Of a stretch of 64,000 bases of DNA, positions 1 to 13,137 are shown one piece after another. The notes below the pieces were generated by a model. It did no database searches and was not told the DNA's origin. It saw nothing but the letters and a program-made list of their open reading frames with translations. Numbering within the stretch: position 1 is the first letter of the stretch; every line of letters starts with the position of its first letter. Source of the stretch: Drosophila pseudoobscura (Eukaryota; Arthropoda; Insecta; Diptera; Drosophilidae); NCBI RefSeq assembly GCF_009870125.1, contig NC_046681.1, forward strand, positions 10,057,001 through 10,121,000, in the 5' to 3' direction. Made by a program: the position numbers and the translations under genes.

Positions 1-1507
1 GCTAATGAAGTCATAGCAGCCAAAGGCAGGGCCAACAATTTGTTTTCATTGAAAAAAGGGCAATCCGCAAATAGAAATGATATAAATATTAGGGACAGCA
101 AAAACACCCATGATGATATGGTGGTACATTATTATCGTATTGGGAAATGCAACAAGGATCTGGAAAATATTTTACTAGATATAATAGTTATCAGTTTTTA
201 CTCCATTCCAATGCTATTCTACTTTTATTTAAACGAATTTTTCTACCAATTAATCCCCTTAGCAACTAATTTCAACTCTTCATGGAGTACCCTCAAACGA
301 CTAAGTCCCCCCTCCCCTCTTCTTAAACTATTAAACAGAATCCCTCACTCCCCAGAAAATTTCACACCAGCCAGAACCAGTGCCTCGGCTAGTGGAAATG
401 TGGAAATCAGAAGCTGCACTTAGTTTAATTGGATATCAGAGGGCAATTTCAATTAGTCCAACAATTTGGCACGCATTTAATTGCACCGAAAGCTAAGCAA
501 ATCCTTGTCAGGGCAAATCCCAAACTGCAATAAAATGTATTAAAAACGAGGCTTGCGTCAGAGCCAGACCATAAAGGTACACCAAACCTACCATCCAAGG
601 CGTGTCCCGCCCTGCTCATTAAACATTTTACCATAAAAATGTTGAAAAACAATGGCGGAGAGTCAGTCCGCCCCCCCCGTTACCACTCAACCCCTGTGCT
701 GATCTCTCACTAACATTCTCACTCTCCTGGCCACATTAGACAGCCACGTGTCTGGGTCATTATGCTGAAAGTTACACGAACGTGGCGTCGGCGTCGGCGT
801 TGACGTTTACTTTTTTGGGCCAAGTATACAATGTCTACGCAACACTGGAAGTGTCCAAAACCCAATCTGAATCCCAAACAGAAACCAAACCCCTGGCAAC
901 CTCTAGCCCCGCTCCAAAGCCCAGCCTTGCTTGTAGCACAATTTGTAGCTGTCAGAGGCACCGAGAGACAGACAGGCAGCCGTGACACGTGTGTGTGCGC
1001 CTGTCTTCTGTGTATGTGGTGTCTATAAGTGAGTGGGCGGGTGTCAGAGCCTTAGTTAGCCGACTGGCGGACGGTCGGCCCATTGGCGATTATCGCCCGG
1101 TGTCCGACTCCCAGTCCAATCCCCTTTGTTGCCGAATTTAAAAATTAGAAACGGATTTGGCATTGCGCATAGAGCGGCTTACATCCGAGACTCCCCGAAC
1201 ATATCCGGGCCGAACAACATAATTGTTAATTTTAATGGCCTATGAAAATGGCGGGGATTGTTGGGATTACCACAGATGAGCGAGCGGCGGTCGGAGCTTG
1301 GGGATGGGGACAGAGTGTTGTGTGTCAGGGCTGAGGGGTGTGGATTAGGATGTGTAAGTGAAATGATATCCGATACAGGAAGTTAAAGTTGAGCCTTAAT
1401 TTAATGAGGTACTGGATAAGTGTTTATTTGATTTAGGATCGGATTTTACAGAGGTTGAGAGAGTTTCCATCAAAGTTGTGATAACTGCTGTACAGACGAT
1501 TGTCTGT

Positions 1508-1586
1508 GTTGGTAACGTTCATCCCGTGCCTCTGGTGAATGCGATTCACGCAATTGCGACAAGCTCACACGCACATATTCGTTATT
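1508..1586 (+). repeat. Dispersed 80-95 bp repeat, copy A
   Basis: It shares with four other places in the window the words CGTTCATC, GTGCCTC, GATTCACGCAATTGCGACA, GCTCACACGCACAT and TTCGTTAT in the same order. Confidence 0.75.
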
Positions 1587-4264
1587 TCGCATGTTTCTTC
1601 GTGACACGAGACCTTTATATATTTGATATATACTTACCTCAAAACTTTATGCATTTCCCCTAATATTTCGTCGTAATTATAAGCTCTTTTCCACCCCAAA
1701 TAAAGTTGCAAGTTCAATATCATCATCTGTGACTGGCTGGGTGCCCTTTGTTATTCAAAACCTAAAGCTCTCCGACGTGTTTCGTGGCTCTCTGTCAATG
1801 TCACAAGATTTTCCGTATAAATAATTCCGAACTAACGAACCGAGGCTCCCTAAACATATATCATCGACTCGTATTACGCTGACATTTTCGGCTGCTGGCG
1901 GCAGCTCGTGTGAGGTCCTCGCCCAGGAGTGCCTCGCGGCTGAGTATGTTGCGGCAACATGTGTCACTAACATGTCAATTAGATGCCCCAAAAATCGTGG
2001 GGCTGCCAGGGTGTACATTGCTTTTTTTCACGAGAAAAGTGAAATACGTGGCGAGGGGGAGAAAGGTAGACAGGCTGGCAGGAACGAAACGGAACGGAAC
2101 TCACTCTAGGCATTAAAAAAATAAGACAGCCCAGAGAAAAACGTTGAAGTGTGAACAATTTGTGGCAAGGATCTTGCTGGCACTCAGTTAATTAAGAGAC
2201 TGCTCCCCCACACATGGCCCACCCATAGGGACTGTTGTGATTTCTCCCACTCTCTCTCCGTCTCATAATTATTTAAAATTAATGGCTATATGAAAATGTG
2301 ACGTCCTGGTCCCCGCTCTGGCGCCACTTAAGCGCCCCGTTCGCATAATTTATTAATTGTCAACTAAATTTGACATTTCCAATGTGTTGGCAATGAGAAG
2401 GGGGCCGACCGATGGGGGCTTCGGCGGCATTCAATTTGAATTCTCTTATTTTTATGTTGGCTGCCTGTCGAAGTGTGAGAATTATGCGGTGCATGCAACA
2501 TGCCCAAATGCCCAATGGAGGTTCATGGTGGTGCCTCTGCTGGAATGTCATAAATTTCGACGTGCTCATTAGCGTTTGCGGTCTGCCCGTTATTTATACT
2601 CTCGGCGAAGGATACTGCAGCTATATAAAGTAGGTGGGACGCATATCAATTCTGAATCGGCCTGCCTTTAGGGTATGCCATCTTCGACTCTCATTTCGGC
2701 CCCATGTAGCATATGTGATGCCTGAATGGTTTTTATTTTCGATACTCTTTTTTTCCGTTGGAACTGCCACTTGTGTGGGCCTCCCACCGCCCCAACCCTG
2801 CTGTCCAAAACAATTTCCAGACCTCGTGCGCAAAACTGACGCCAAAAAAAAAAACAAAATAAAAATGGGAAAGAAACGAGAACATTTTCATAATAATTTA
2901 ATGGATCTGTTTGAAATCCGATAGTGCCCCATGTGTGTGTGTGTGCTGTGCTGGCTGTCACTTTTCACATTGGCTGCGACATAAATAATAATTTATTGGG
3001 TTAGTGGCTATAAATGTTTCATTTGACAATTTCTCATCTAATTTCGCACTAACTGGGTGATATTAATCAAGACCGTTTTGTGTGTGAGTCTGTAGCTATT
3101 TATAGCCATAGAGGAGGAGAGTTCATCATCATCGGCGGACATGTGTTTTTCCATCTGTGGAACAGGTGAATTCTCCCCGCGAGCTCTGAAAACGCACATA
3201 AATATCCCACTACATTCATTTATCAATTTGTCTCTCTCCGCTGCGGAGAGCGGTCCATTCTGAACAAATATTTGTAATTAATTAATCGTAAATGTAAACT
3301 ATAATAATTTAATGCCTACCGAACGAACACGCGCCCCACGTGGTAGCGTGGTAGTCCCCGAACTGAGGATCGATCTGTAACCCCGCTTTAGCTGGAAAAC
3401 CGCATGACGTCCTCCAGGAGTGGGGTGAAGGGAAGCCTGGCGCAGGACAGGTGCTTCGGTTAACACGAGTCTTCTGACAAAAGTTGAAAAGTCATCGGGG
3501 GCGATTGATAGATCATTTGCGGGGGATCTGAACTTGAGTTGGTTTTTATTCGGAGAATTTCCTGCAGTTGCAATGGGAACCAAATGGAAATTAGAGACAA
3601 ATTAGATCCCTTTAGGGGAGATCTATTTTCACATCATAGAAGGAATCAACGGAGTGTATCTTAGATCTGAATCAACAGAGAAGTTTCCCTCTGTTTGTCA
3701 GTCTTTTCTGATGCACATTTTCCTATCCAACCCACAGTGCAGACCACACAGAAATGAAGGAATAAACGAATTCTTGGCATAGCCATCGAATCAATTGGTT
3801 TGTCATTGCATCAGGCAATGTGTCGAATGGCACTTGCAACATTCAGCGGCAACAGGCAACAGCATTAGCAGCAGCAGCAAGGTGCGTAAATTTAGAACCA
3901 GAAGAACCACCCAAGTGGCTAAAAGTGTCAATTCGTGAGAATTTCACAGATTCCAATCGATGTGAATAATCAGAATTGGCGGCGACAACAACAATTGCAC
4001 TGCTCTTTGAAGATCTAAGTAAAATGTCCCTGACAACCCAAAAAGAAAATAAAAACAAGAAACAACTGAAAAACTACAGGAGTGAGGGCAGGGAAAATGA
4101 AAGAGGAACAACGTTGTTGAGTGACAAACAATTGCCAGTGAAAGGGGGGTCTGGGTGGGGAGTGGGCTTGGTCACTAGGGGCAGAGAAAGGTGGTGGAGG
4201 AAAAGGGTGATGCAGCAGCAGCATCGGGCAGGGCAGCCTTGTATGCAAACTACGACGCCTAGAT

Positions 4265-4340
4265 ATACTCTTGCAGAGGGTATTATTGTGATTTTCATTG
4301 GACGTACGATACGTATTGGATATCCATACGTCTTTACTTA
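4265..4340 (+). repeat. Drosophila hairpin repeat (AGAGGGTAT type)
   Basis: ATACTCT-TGCAG-AGGGTAT forms a near-perfect hairpin at 4265-4283 and resembles the start of a common Drosophila non-autonomous repeat. The remainder is too diverged to bound. Confidence 0.45.
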
Positions 4341-4459
4341 TACATATGTTAATGATTTTAGCTAAAAACTAGAAGTAGTGTAACTAAACTTCACCTAAAT
4401 CACACCCTAAGCTCGGATGAAAGTATCTGTAGGAATAACGACACTTATACTCATACATT

Positions 4460-4500
4460 AAGAGCTATTCCCTTGCTATTTTTAAAGTATCAAAACTTGT
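4460..4500. mobile_element. Solo end related to the 27-kb MITE
   Basis: TTAAGAGCTATTCCCTTGC followed by TATTTTTAAAG matches the left end at 27084 (TTAAGAGCTATTCCATTGC, AATTTTTAAGG). No opposite end was found nearby, so this is a truncated or decayed copy. Confidence 0.5.
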
Positions 4501-4859
4501 ATTTGTCAAACTTATATCGTAAAACTAATTTTCTGTGAAAAATTTGGATAACAATCCCGATGGAAATAATATAGTAAAGCTTAAACATTGTCGGACCTTC
4601 CTGTCGTCCATCTGCCATATGAAAAGCATATCAGCAAGGGTATTCAAGGTTCGGTGCTACATTTTCGCTGGTGTTTTTAATCTGTTTTCTGCTTGGCTTT
4701 TGTCTCGTGCGACTTTTAATTAAGTATATTGCCTGCAGCCTGGCAACAACAACATCTGGTACGGTTCCTTCTTCTTCTGCTTCTACTTCTGGCTACGGCC
4801 AAAAACTAATTTCTCCGAGCACACTCGCAGATACAAAAGTACACGCAGACACAGATACA

Positions 4860-5430
4860 GGCACTCACACAATGGCGGAGAGTCAATCCTTGGGCTGCCT
4901 TCTTCTTTCGCCTGCTGCTGCTGCTGCTGCTGCTCCTGTGGCTCATTTATTTGAGTGCTGTGCTGCAATTGTTAACAAGCTACGGACAAGTTGCAACTTG
5001 TCTGCCTGCTGCACTACCATCTTGTTTTGCCACCCCACCACACACACATAGACACACACACAAGCACTCGGTCCTGCTCTTTCTTCTTGTCTCTTTGCCT
5101 GTCTCCTTCTCTTTCCCGCCTGAGTGCGTGCGCTGTAGTTAAAGCTTTCAACATTTTGCTGCCATTTTTGCCAAGCAACGCCCTCAATCATCTGCCTGCT
5201 TAGCACTCACACACACACACACACGCACTCAGCGAGAGAGAGAGAGGGAGACTCTCTCTCAGCTTTGCACTCAGTTTCCCCGACTGGAATCTGGAATACA
5301 TACGCGACACTGGAAGTCTTGCGCACTCGCTCACTGTTGCTCTCTCCCTCTCTCTCTTTCTGTCTCTCGCTCACTTGCGAGAGCTTGAGCAGCTTTTGGG
5401 TCCCCCGCCAAAATGGCCGCCCCACTTTTT
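4860..5430. promoter_or_regulatory. GAGA/PHO-site cluster (candidate Polycomb response element)
   Basis: AATGGCGGAGAG at 4871, GCCATTTTTGCC at about 5161, GA dinucleotides at 5233-5249, many CTCTC words at 5340-5370 and AAAATGGCCGCC at 5412 combine GAGA-factor sites with the PHO core GCCAT/ATGGC. This combination is typical of fly PREs. The T-box neighbour is of a class often regulated by Polycomb. Function is inferred. Confidence 0.35.
5207..5249. repeat. AC and GA microsatellite
   Basis: An (AC)n run at 5207-5224 is followed by an (AG)n run at 5233-5249. Confidence 0.85.
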
Positions 5431-8400
5431 GATCACTCAAAACTTGTCGCTCTTCTTCCACTGCGTGCCATCGTTCTCTTAGCTCTCCTTGGGGCCAAAA
5501 CTCCAGTTCTCTTTTCTCTTTTTGCTCACCGTCCTCCGTCAAGCGGTTTTCTCTTTACTCCTTTGCTTTCATTTTGCATTCGTCGACGCTGCTGTCCGCT
5601 TGGCCACGCAACGGACCCTCATTCGAGTGGGGTTCTGGTTCTATTTAAAAGTTGGCTTTGATCTGCTGTCGTATATTTCGCACCTGATTAATATTAGGTT
5701 TTATTGGATTCTGGCATCGCTGATTATTTTGATTATTATTTTCGCCCGCCTCGTCGCACATAATTCACAGGCCATAAAGAATGTGTTAAGGCGACGAAAA
5801 ACATGAAAACTACAAAAAATACGAGTATATGCGAGATTTATGAACTAGAATAAAGTTTTTTATCCACCTTTTGGACATTAAATTCACTTCGTGCCTCATT
5901 GAAGCGTGCTCGTGGCAAATAAACGAACGGAAGGGAAATATTGGGGGGAAAACGTATAAAAAAGTAAGAATACTAAAAGATATTCGTAGTATTTTTTCAA
6001 AATAGATTCCACAAAGGGATACAGTAAAGATTGTGGGAATAATATTTTATTTGATAAAAATTGAAATTAAAATGAAATAAATTCTTAAACAATCAGTGAT
6101 AAATATAATTGACATTTAAAAGTCTCTAAATATTATATCCTCCAACATGTAAATTCTTTGTAAATCTTTCTATTCTTTTCCTTCCATTTTGTGATTTTCT
6201 TGAATTGTGGTGAATTATCTGCACAGCGTTGACATCTTATTACAGCCAATAACGAAATAAGCAAGGCAATTAAGTTGGCCTGCAGCTGACGACGAGGCAG
6301 ACGCCCCCACAGAACCCACACATGGAGCAGTAGCAGCAGCAGCAGCAGCAGATGCCTGGCAGCCATAAGATACATTTCATTCTGTGCGGTCGCATGTGCA
6401 AATGTGCCACTCAAGTTGTCTCTGCCTCACTCTCTTTGCCACTGCCTCGTCTCAGTCTATGCCTCTATATCCCTGCATGTGCGTGCCTGTGTGTGTGTGT
6501 GTGTTTGTAATTAGTGGCAAAGCTGCTGTCGCCGTCTGCAGTTTTTGTCCGGAGAAGCCCTTTGCCTGCCATCCAGATATGCCAGCAAAAGATGAGCTAC
6601 AAATTTCTCAAATGTCAACACCAAAAACTGAGCCACGTACAGCTTCGCCTCGTCTCGCCTCGCCTAGCCTCGCCTCGCCTTTGCTTGTATCTGACAGATA
6701 CTTTTGCGAGTCGAGTCTGGCCCCCAAATGAAATGTACATTTTTCATTACATTATTGCATTTGTTAATGCAGAGTTGTCATTTATTAATAGTCACTCAGG
6801 GATACGTTTTCCAGCTGATGCAGATGATGATGATGATATTGATGAAGACTTCAGCAGATCAATCAGCAGCCAGTTCATTTTCTATCCCATATATATAGTA
6901 CTCTACTCGTGTACTCGTAGTTTTTGGTTATCTTGAGGATCTTTTCTTGGGCACTTCATTAGCCAGTTGACAGCTGCTAATGAACCTTTCAGAGCTGGCC
7001 CACAACAGGCCCACCGCCCTTCCCCTTTCTTTGTGTGGAGGAGGAGGAGTTCATTGAACGTGGCGTCAGGCATCGTGCACGAAATTGCAAAACCCATTTA
7101 CACGGAAATTATTTTTATTTGAGTGGAAAACGGGTATAGAGATTGATACCCTATGGTAGATGAACGAAACTCTATTGAGGGAAATGGCTTCCATACTCTT
7201 CGAGAGTTCTCTATTTGTGTCTTGTGGAGCCACTTTCAAAAGATACCCCAACAAAATTTCGTGCCATAAAGTGGCACTCCATCTTTAGAGTGACAAATCT
7301 TCTCGAAATCTGTTACACCTTTCGAGAGCCCCTGCTTTTGGGGAGTATAACTATGCCAGGGCCTCGCCCTCGCCCTCGCCCTCGCCAAGGCGTATCCGTA
7401 TCCCTGGCGGACTAACTTAAATTGCAGCGATAAGCTTTAAACTGCAACCACTTCCGGCATGTTGCCTTGCCTTGCCCTGCCCCTCGATACATGTGTGTAT
7501 AAATATCCCATATATTTATCCCATATATAGTTTACTCGCACTCGCCCCGCTACAAAGTATATAGCATATACGAGTACAGTGCTCGTGGTATGTGGGTATC
7601 CGCATGGAAAGTGTTGGCAAGGATATGCTTAAACATGCAAATTTTCAATATGCAGACAAAACAGACACAACACACAGCACACAACATGCATGCTTGCCCC
7701 AGAGTGGAGCCAGAGATGTGGAGTTTGGGGAAATTTCCACTGGCGGAACGTGAAATGCAATTGGGGCCATCCCAGCCACAGCCCCATCCTTAGCCCCGTC
7801 TGGCATTCGATGAAATTGCCGGATTGTGTTGAAGTGTGATGTAGGCTTCGCTTGTTGGACCCGGACTCGGACTCGGCCACCGACTCGAACTCGAACTCGG
7901 GCTCTGGACGGGTCTAAGAGGCCTTTGGCATATTTCTCTGTCGTGAAATTAATTTCTCCAGCGGACCCTTGTTAAAAATACTCTCTATATTTAATATTTA
8001 ATATGATGTGAGTATGTGCACTCAAATTACCATAATTCAGCGGGCCCTGGTATTGGTACTGCTTTTGAGGCTTTCATGTTCATAATTCTGTGGGCTTTTC
8101 TGGAGCTTTGTTTGCTTTTAAAGAGTGCTTAGGTGTTGTGATAAGAATCTAATAATTCCTCTCTAGTTAGGTGAAAATTTCTAAAGCTGACGGTATACCA
8201 AAGAAATTTTAGGCATCCCTTTTGTTCTTTAGATGACATGGTTTGATGATAAACCTTAGCTCGTGCCTGTTAATTAGTTTAGGTATTATAATTACCTTTA
8301 AGTAGCGGTCATTAATACACTTTCGACCATGTTAGCACCATTTATGACTATTTTCTGAATACTTTACACGAAGGTTCCTATTGTTCTTAAATATCTTACA

Positions 8401-9066
8401 TTCGATGGTAGCAAATGTTCACTGTGCTACTTCCATATGTCTTTTTTTCGTTCAATAGATCTTCCTTCCTCAAAGGTTCATACCCTACCACAAACCCAAA
8501 GTCTAACAATCATTTAGTGGTTTTCCGCATCACCCTAGAACTCTTTTTTCGGTCAATTTCCTCCCCCAAAACTTCTTGTCAATAATTCCCATTTATCATC
8601 CTACCATCTAGCATCTCTCAATCCCCACAACACACGCCACACAACACTGGTAGACCTTCGGGGCATAGTGGCAATAGCCACAGAAAAAAGTTGCCAAATC
8701 ATGGAGCGGACAGGCCGAAACGATACCGATTCGATTCGATTTGAGCGGATCCGTTGACGAATGAACTGCGGTCCGGCGGCTAAATGTATCTTCATTTGAC
8801 AAGCTGACGTTTGTTGTTTTTTGTTGTTTCCACGTTGGCTCTTTGATAAATTGAATAAATTTAATGGTATAATTAACTCGTGTTCATGGCTAATGTGAAT
8901 GTGCCCCGCCCTCGTTCGAAGCTCTGCTGAATGGGGGAGGGGGGTATGGAGAGGCCAATTAAATGGTATAACATAAGGTCTGGTTAGTGCATCAAAACTG
9001 TTAAGTGGATCACGATATCTTTCCGTGTCATAAATGTGCTTTAGACAATTAAATTCAACGAAATGC

Positions 9067-9103
9067 ATTATATATATACATATATATATACATATGTATA
9101 TGT
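9067..9103. repeat. TATA/CATA alternating tract
   Basis: The alternating TATATA/CATATA sequence is partly palindromic and prone to forming cruciforms. Confidence 0.8.
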
Positions 9104-10540
9104 CGAGGCAGATTGTTCAGTATTTGGAATATATTCCTTCAAACTGGTTGAATCGAATGTATCTTCTTGATGTACATACATTCTGTTAGTAGTAAAGGTA
9201 TCTTGAAATATCAACTCTGATATAAAACCAAAACCTCCTACGTATTATATAAATCAAAGATATTTCGTGCCCTGTCCTAAATAATAGCTACTCCTTAATA
9301 TAAGAGAAAATCCCCAAAAAAAGATACAATTTATGCGAAACAACCCCTCTCATACCCATTCCTCTTCACAGAAATGCACAAAAAATAATTTAGATAAAAG
9401 TTAACATAATTTTGATAAGCTGGCCAAAGAAATTTATATGCTCGCACCTAACTGCAAATTGTGTGTAATGAGCCACCTTTGCCTTTACCTTTACCTGTAT
9501 TTCTGGCTCTGTTTCTGTTCTTTTTTTACCTTTCTCCCCCGTCTCTTATTTGGTAGCACCTTTTATGCTGTCTAAGCCTGAAGAAGACATAAATTTGTTA
9601 GCGCCTGCCTGGTCAAGATCCCGGGACTCATCCTTTTGAGGGTGTATTTCTGTTTTTTTGGGTGCTGCTCCTGTTCCCTCTTCCCCGTTCCCTGGGCCAT
9701 GTCCCGTGCCCAAGCTGAGAACTGAGAAAAAAAACACAGAAAAATTAGTCAGGTTGCCGCCTGCGAGATCGGTCGCTGGAGATAACTTGCCTCATATTTA
9801 TGTTGGAAATTAGGCAAATTTTTAGTGGCGAGATAATTTGTGTACGACTTTGTCGCAGTGAGTGAGAAAATTCCAGGCATCTACATTCCATAATGCTACG
9901 GTGCGGAGGTTACTTTTGTGGTTTGGAATTTGTAACGCTTTGCAGGAAGAGATATGGACATTTTTAACGGAAGGAAAGCAGCGAAACAATTGTGGATAAA
10001 ATACTGAAGGATCTGGGTATTTCACCCTTAACTTTCTGACATTAATTGCCTTTATTCCCCATTAGAACTATGTATCTTTTCCATATGTAATTAAAACCTC
10101 AAACAACTTGATATGTTATCAATACAAAAAGTTGTTAAACCAATAATTAAATCAAGCCCAAGGACTCGCAGCAACTATGCAGTAAAACTGTATATATTTT
10201 TCATAACAATATGACACTTTCTCACAGTTGTTCTCTCTCTACCCACCGCCCGAAACCCCAAGTCCCTTAATTAAGACATTTGGAAAGTGGCGTAAATGGA
10301 GAGAAGAAGTAAGTTTTGTGGGCTCGTTGGTCAAAAATGATTTTTTAATTGTAAGCTTCAAAGTGTATAATTATTGGTTAGTTATCGGTTAGGTAAAAAG
10401 ACTCTGCACTCGGATGGGGGTTATATAAGCCATATTTAAATGCGGGGCCGGCCCCCCAGTCAACCTCTCTTTGAGGCCCATTTTCTAACTTGCCGCCTGG
10501 CCTATGGGCAACAAAAATTAAGTTATTAAACATTTGTATC

Positions 10541-10557
10541 AGTGTGTGTGTGTGTGG
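10541..10557. repeat. GT microsatellite
   Basis: A short (GT)n run lies in intergenic DNA. Confidence 0.8.
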
Positions 10558-10959
10558 TTTTCGGCTGGTGTGATTTTGTGTGTATCTGTGAGGAACGGTG
10601 ATTAGTTATGGTAAGCAGAGTGGTTTCGAATGTCAAATGTGGGGGAAATATGGCAGTTGGTTGGAAACGAAACGGCGGGAAGTATGAAAATGTCTATGGA
10701 GTGGATGAAAATGAAGTCAATACTCATATTTATTGGCTATGCTATTGATTGGTAACTATATTTATTCATATGCCTTGCCGTGGAAATGTCATCAAGGATG
10801 TCCCTTTTAATCCGTTTGGAATATGGAATGAAGGAAGTGACGACTTCAATTACATTACTTAAATATTACTAAACAACAGGTTTTATCTACGGAAAACTAG
10901 ATTCCCATTTAACTAACGGAATCTGTAACACATAAGTAGATGTATATACATATACGTGT

Positions 10960-11051
10960 TGTATTCGATTTGTGGCCGTTCTTGTGATTAAGATTCACGC
11001 GATTACGACATGCTCACACGCACATTTTTTGTATACTGACTGGATTCGTTC
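10960..11051 (+). repeat. Dispersed 80-95 bp repeat, copy B
   Basis: It contains AAGATTCACGCGATTACG, ACATGCTCACACGCACATTTT and GGATTCGTTC, matching copies A, C, D and E. The 5' half is more diverged. Confidence 0.7.
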
Positions 11052-11984
11052 CTATGGTTTGTCTGCGCAGTAGGTTCTTATATATTATATATATATATAT
11101 ACGAAAATCCTAGTACACAGAAACAGAAGTCTATCCAGAAGTTGGCAATTGCCTTTCCGATAGGTTTTCTTGTTGCCAGTATTCATTTTTAACAAGTAGC
11201 TTATATTTTCAATTTCCTTCTGGCATTGACATCTTCAGTTGACTGCAATTTCCTAATCAGCCATCGGTTATTTCTGAACCTCCCAATCAATTGATCTTTT
11301 CAAATGCAAATTGTAGGGGGACTGCAACAAAGTAGTATCTGAGAGTACCATTTTAGTATCCATTCCGAGATGTCCAACCTTTTGTACTAAACAGCCACTT
11401 TAAATTGTTAATTGCTAAGAAAGAGCAGTGGAAGTGGCAGTGTAATGGAATTAATAACAAATGTCTGCTCCACAGACATACATCATTAGAAATTGATGAC
11501 GCATGTCGCGTGCAACTGCAACTGCAACTCACTGCATCTGCATCCATTGTTGATGGCATGCAACCCTTTGGCAGGCACTAAAACACGGAGCGGTAATTAA
11601 TTAGACTTTCATAAAGAGCACAAAATTCTATAAATTATATTTCATTGCCGGGGCATAAATGTCAGTGGCGGGGCTGCTGCCATGCGCGACTGCGCATCAC
11701 GTGCCCCACAGTCGAGCGTAGAGAGCAGACAGAGAGAGAAAGAAAGAGAGCCGAGAGCCCCACCCCCTTTGGCAATATCATCGTTATTAATTGTTGGCCA
11801 TATTTATGGAAGCACTTACTCGTATTGTCCAGTTCCAGCGCCAGTCCCAGCCCCAGTCCCAGCCCCAGCAATGGCAATGGCAATCGCATGTTTGCAAAAT
11901 AAAATCGGGGAAAGCCCATGCCATTCCGAAACAATACTCAAATACGAGTATAAATGAATGTTACTCGCTTTGTGTTATAAATTG

Positions 11985-12593
11985 TTTATTCAGTTTCTCT
12001 CTCTTTGCACATCATTTAAATAAGTGTTTATAGTACTTCATTGGGGGGTGGAGTGGGGTGGAGGAGTGTCTAAAGGATTTAATTCAGCGTGGAATTTTCA
12101 CAATAATTGCAGTTATAGGAACACATGGACAACAGCAACGAAAGTGGATAAATTAAATTACAATACACAGATTCAGATTCAGACACAGACACAGATACAG
12201 ATACAGATACGGGGGGATGGGACACGATGCTAGGTCTACGCGTAATTAAATTAACTAATACTGTTATAATTCTACAGAAAATTACAATACAGTGAAACCG
12301 TTTCCGCTTCCGTTTCCGCTGTCCTTGACTCACATTCAGCGCTGGTCACATTTTCAACGAACGGTCTATGGTTCACGACGATCTCTCTCTCTCTTCAGCA
12401 TCACATGCAACATCGTTCACTCTCGCTCTCTCTTTCTGTCTGTCTGTCTGTCTCTCTTGCGTTCTCTTTGGATGTTGCAGCAACAGGTTTTTGAGTTATT
12501 TACAAAAGGTTTTCAACAACATTGCACATACATTTCATAGATAGATTTTTCAAGGAATTTTGCTGGTTTGCTTGGTTTTCGGGTGGGACACTC
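11985..12593 (-). other. H15: Probable H15 3' UTR
   Basis: The first AATAAA on the minus strand after the H15 stop is at 11990-11985, with an ATTAAA at 12083-12078, implying a 3' UTR of roughly 0.5-0.65 kb. It includes a run on the plus strand of TCTC and TGTC repeats (about 12380-12455), which would be purine-rich in the transcript, and a CAGATT/CAGATA hexamer tract at about 12168-12211. The real cleavage site cannot be seen from sequence. Confidence 0.45.
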
Positions 12594-13137
12594 TTAAGGA
12601 CTCTCCGCTCTTGTGGAGGCTGGTGGCGAGGCCTGATGCTGCGGCACCTGATACGGACTGAAGCGTTGCGGATAGTGACTCATCTGCGGCCTCGCCCGCA
12701 GATCCGGCGACGCCGAGCCGCACGAGGATGTGGGTGTGGCCGGAGCAGGCGGTGCTGCCGCTGCAGCAGGTGGGGGCGGGGTGCGATTGGCGCCCGCTGC
12801 TGCCGCGGCGGCTGCTGCAAAGGCCGCCTGTTGATTGGCACTGGCCAGGAACCCGGCCGTCAGCTGGGGCCACTGCTGCTGCCACATCCCCAGCTGGAAG
12901 GCGCTGAGGTGCGAGGCCTGTGGTGGCGGAGCCTGCCGCTGGTACAGATGGGGCAGCAGCATCTCGGTGTACGGCGAGCGGCCAAACATCTGCAGGTGCT
13001 GGCGGGCCTTCTCCAGGAGGGCCAGCGAGGCGGCGTCCGCCTCTTGGGGGGTGAGCTGCGACATCAGCGGATCCGGAAAGAAGCGCAGTGGTGCGGCTCG
13101 CATGTGCTGGTCGAAGAAAAACGCATCCATTGGATCT
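12594..13137 (-). CDS. H15: H15 coding exon 6 (C-terminal tail and stop)
   Basis: The acceptor CTTGCAG|AGATCC completes the arginine. The exon encodes residues 499-679 and the TAA stop at 12594-12596. [12 protein letters not shown] and LRFFPDPLM are the segment conserved just after the T-box in this class. Then come a helical-looking [15 protein letters not shown] stretch, polyalanine, polyproline and a Ser/Pro-rich end. The exon is GC-rich, which leaves long open shadow frames on the other strand. Confidence 0.9.

Larger units (their letters stand above)
1..11984. other. Non-coding 3' flank of H15
   Basis: Nearly 12 kb has no reading frame that looks like a protein. It is AT-rich intergenic DNA with CA, GT, TA and GA simple repeats and two copies (1508-1586, 10960-11051) of a dispersed sequence. 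There is a repeat hairpin at 4265, one MITE-type end at 4460 and a GAGA/PHO-rich stretch at 4.86-5.43 kb. The open frames here are short and low in complexity. Confidence 0.7.

Noticed and set aside
8601..9068. Minus-strand open frame of 155 codons
   Set aside because: It has no recognisable domain and lies in AT-rich intergenic DNA.
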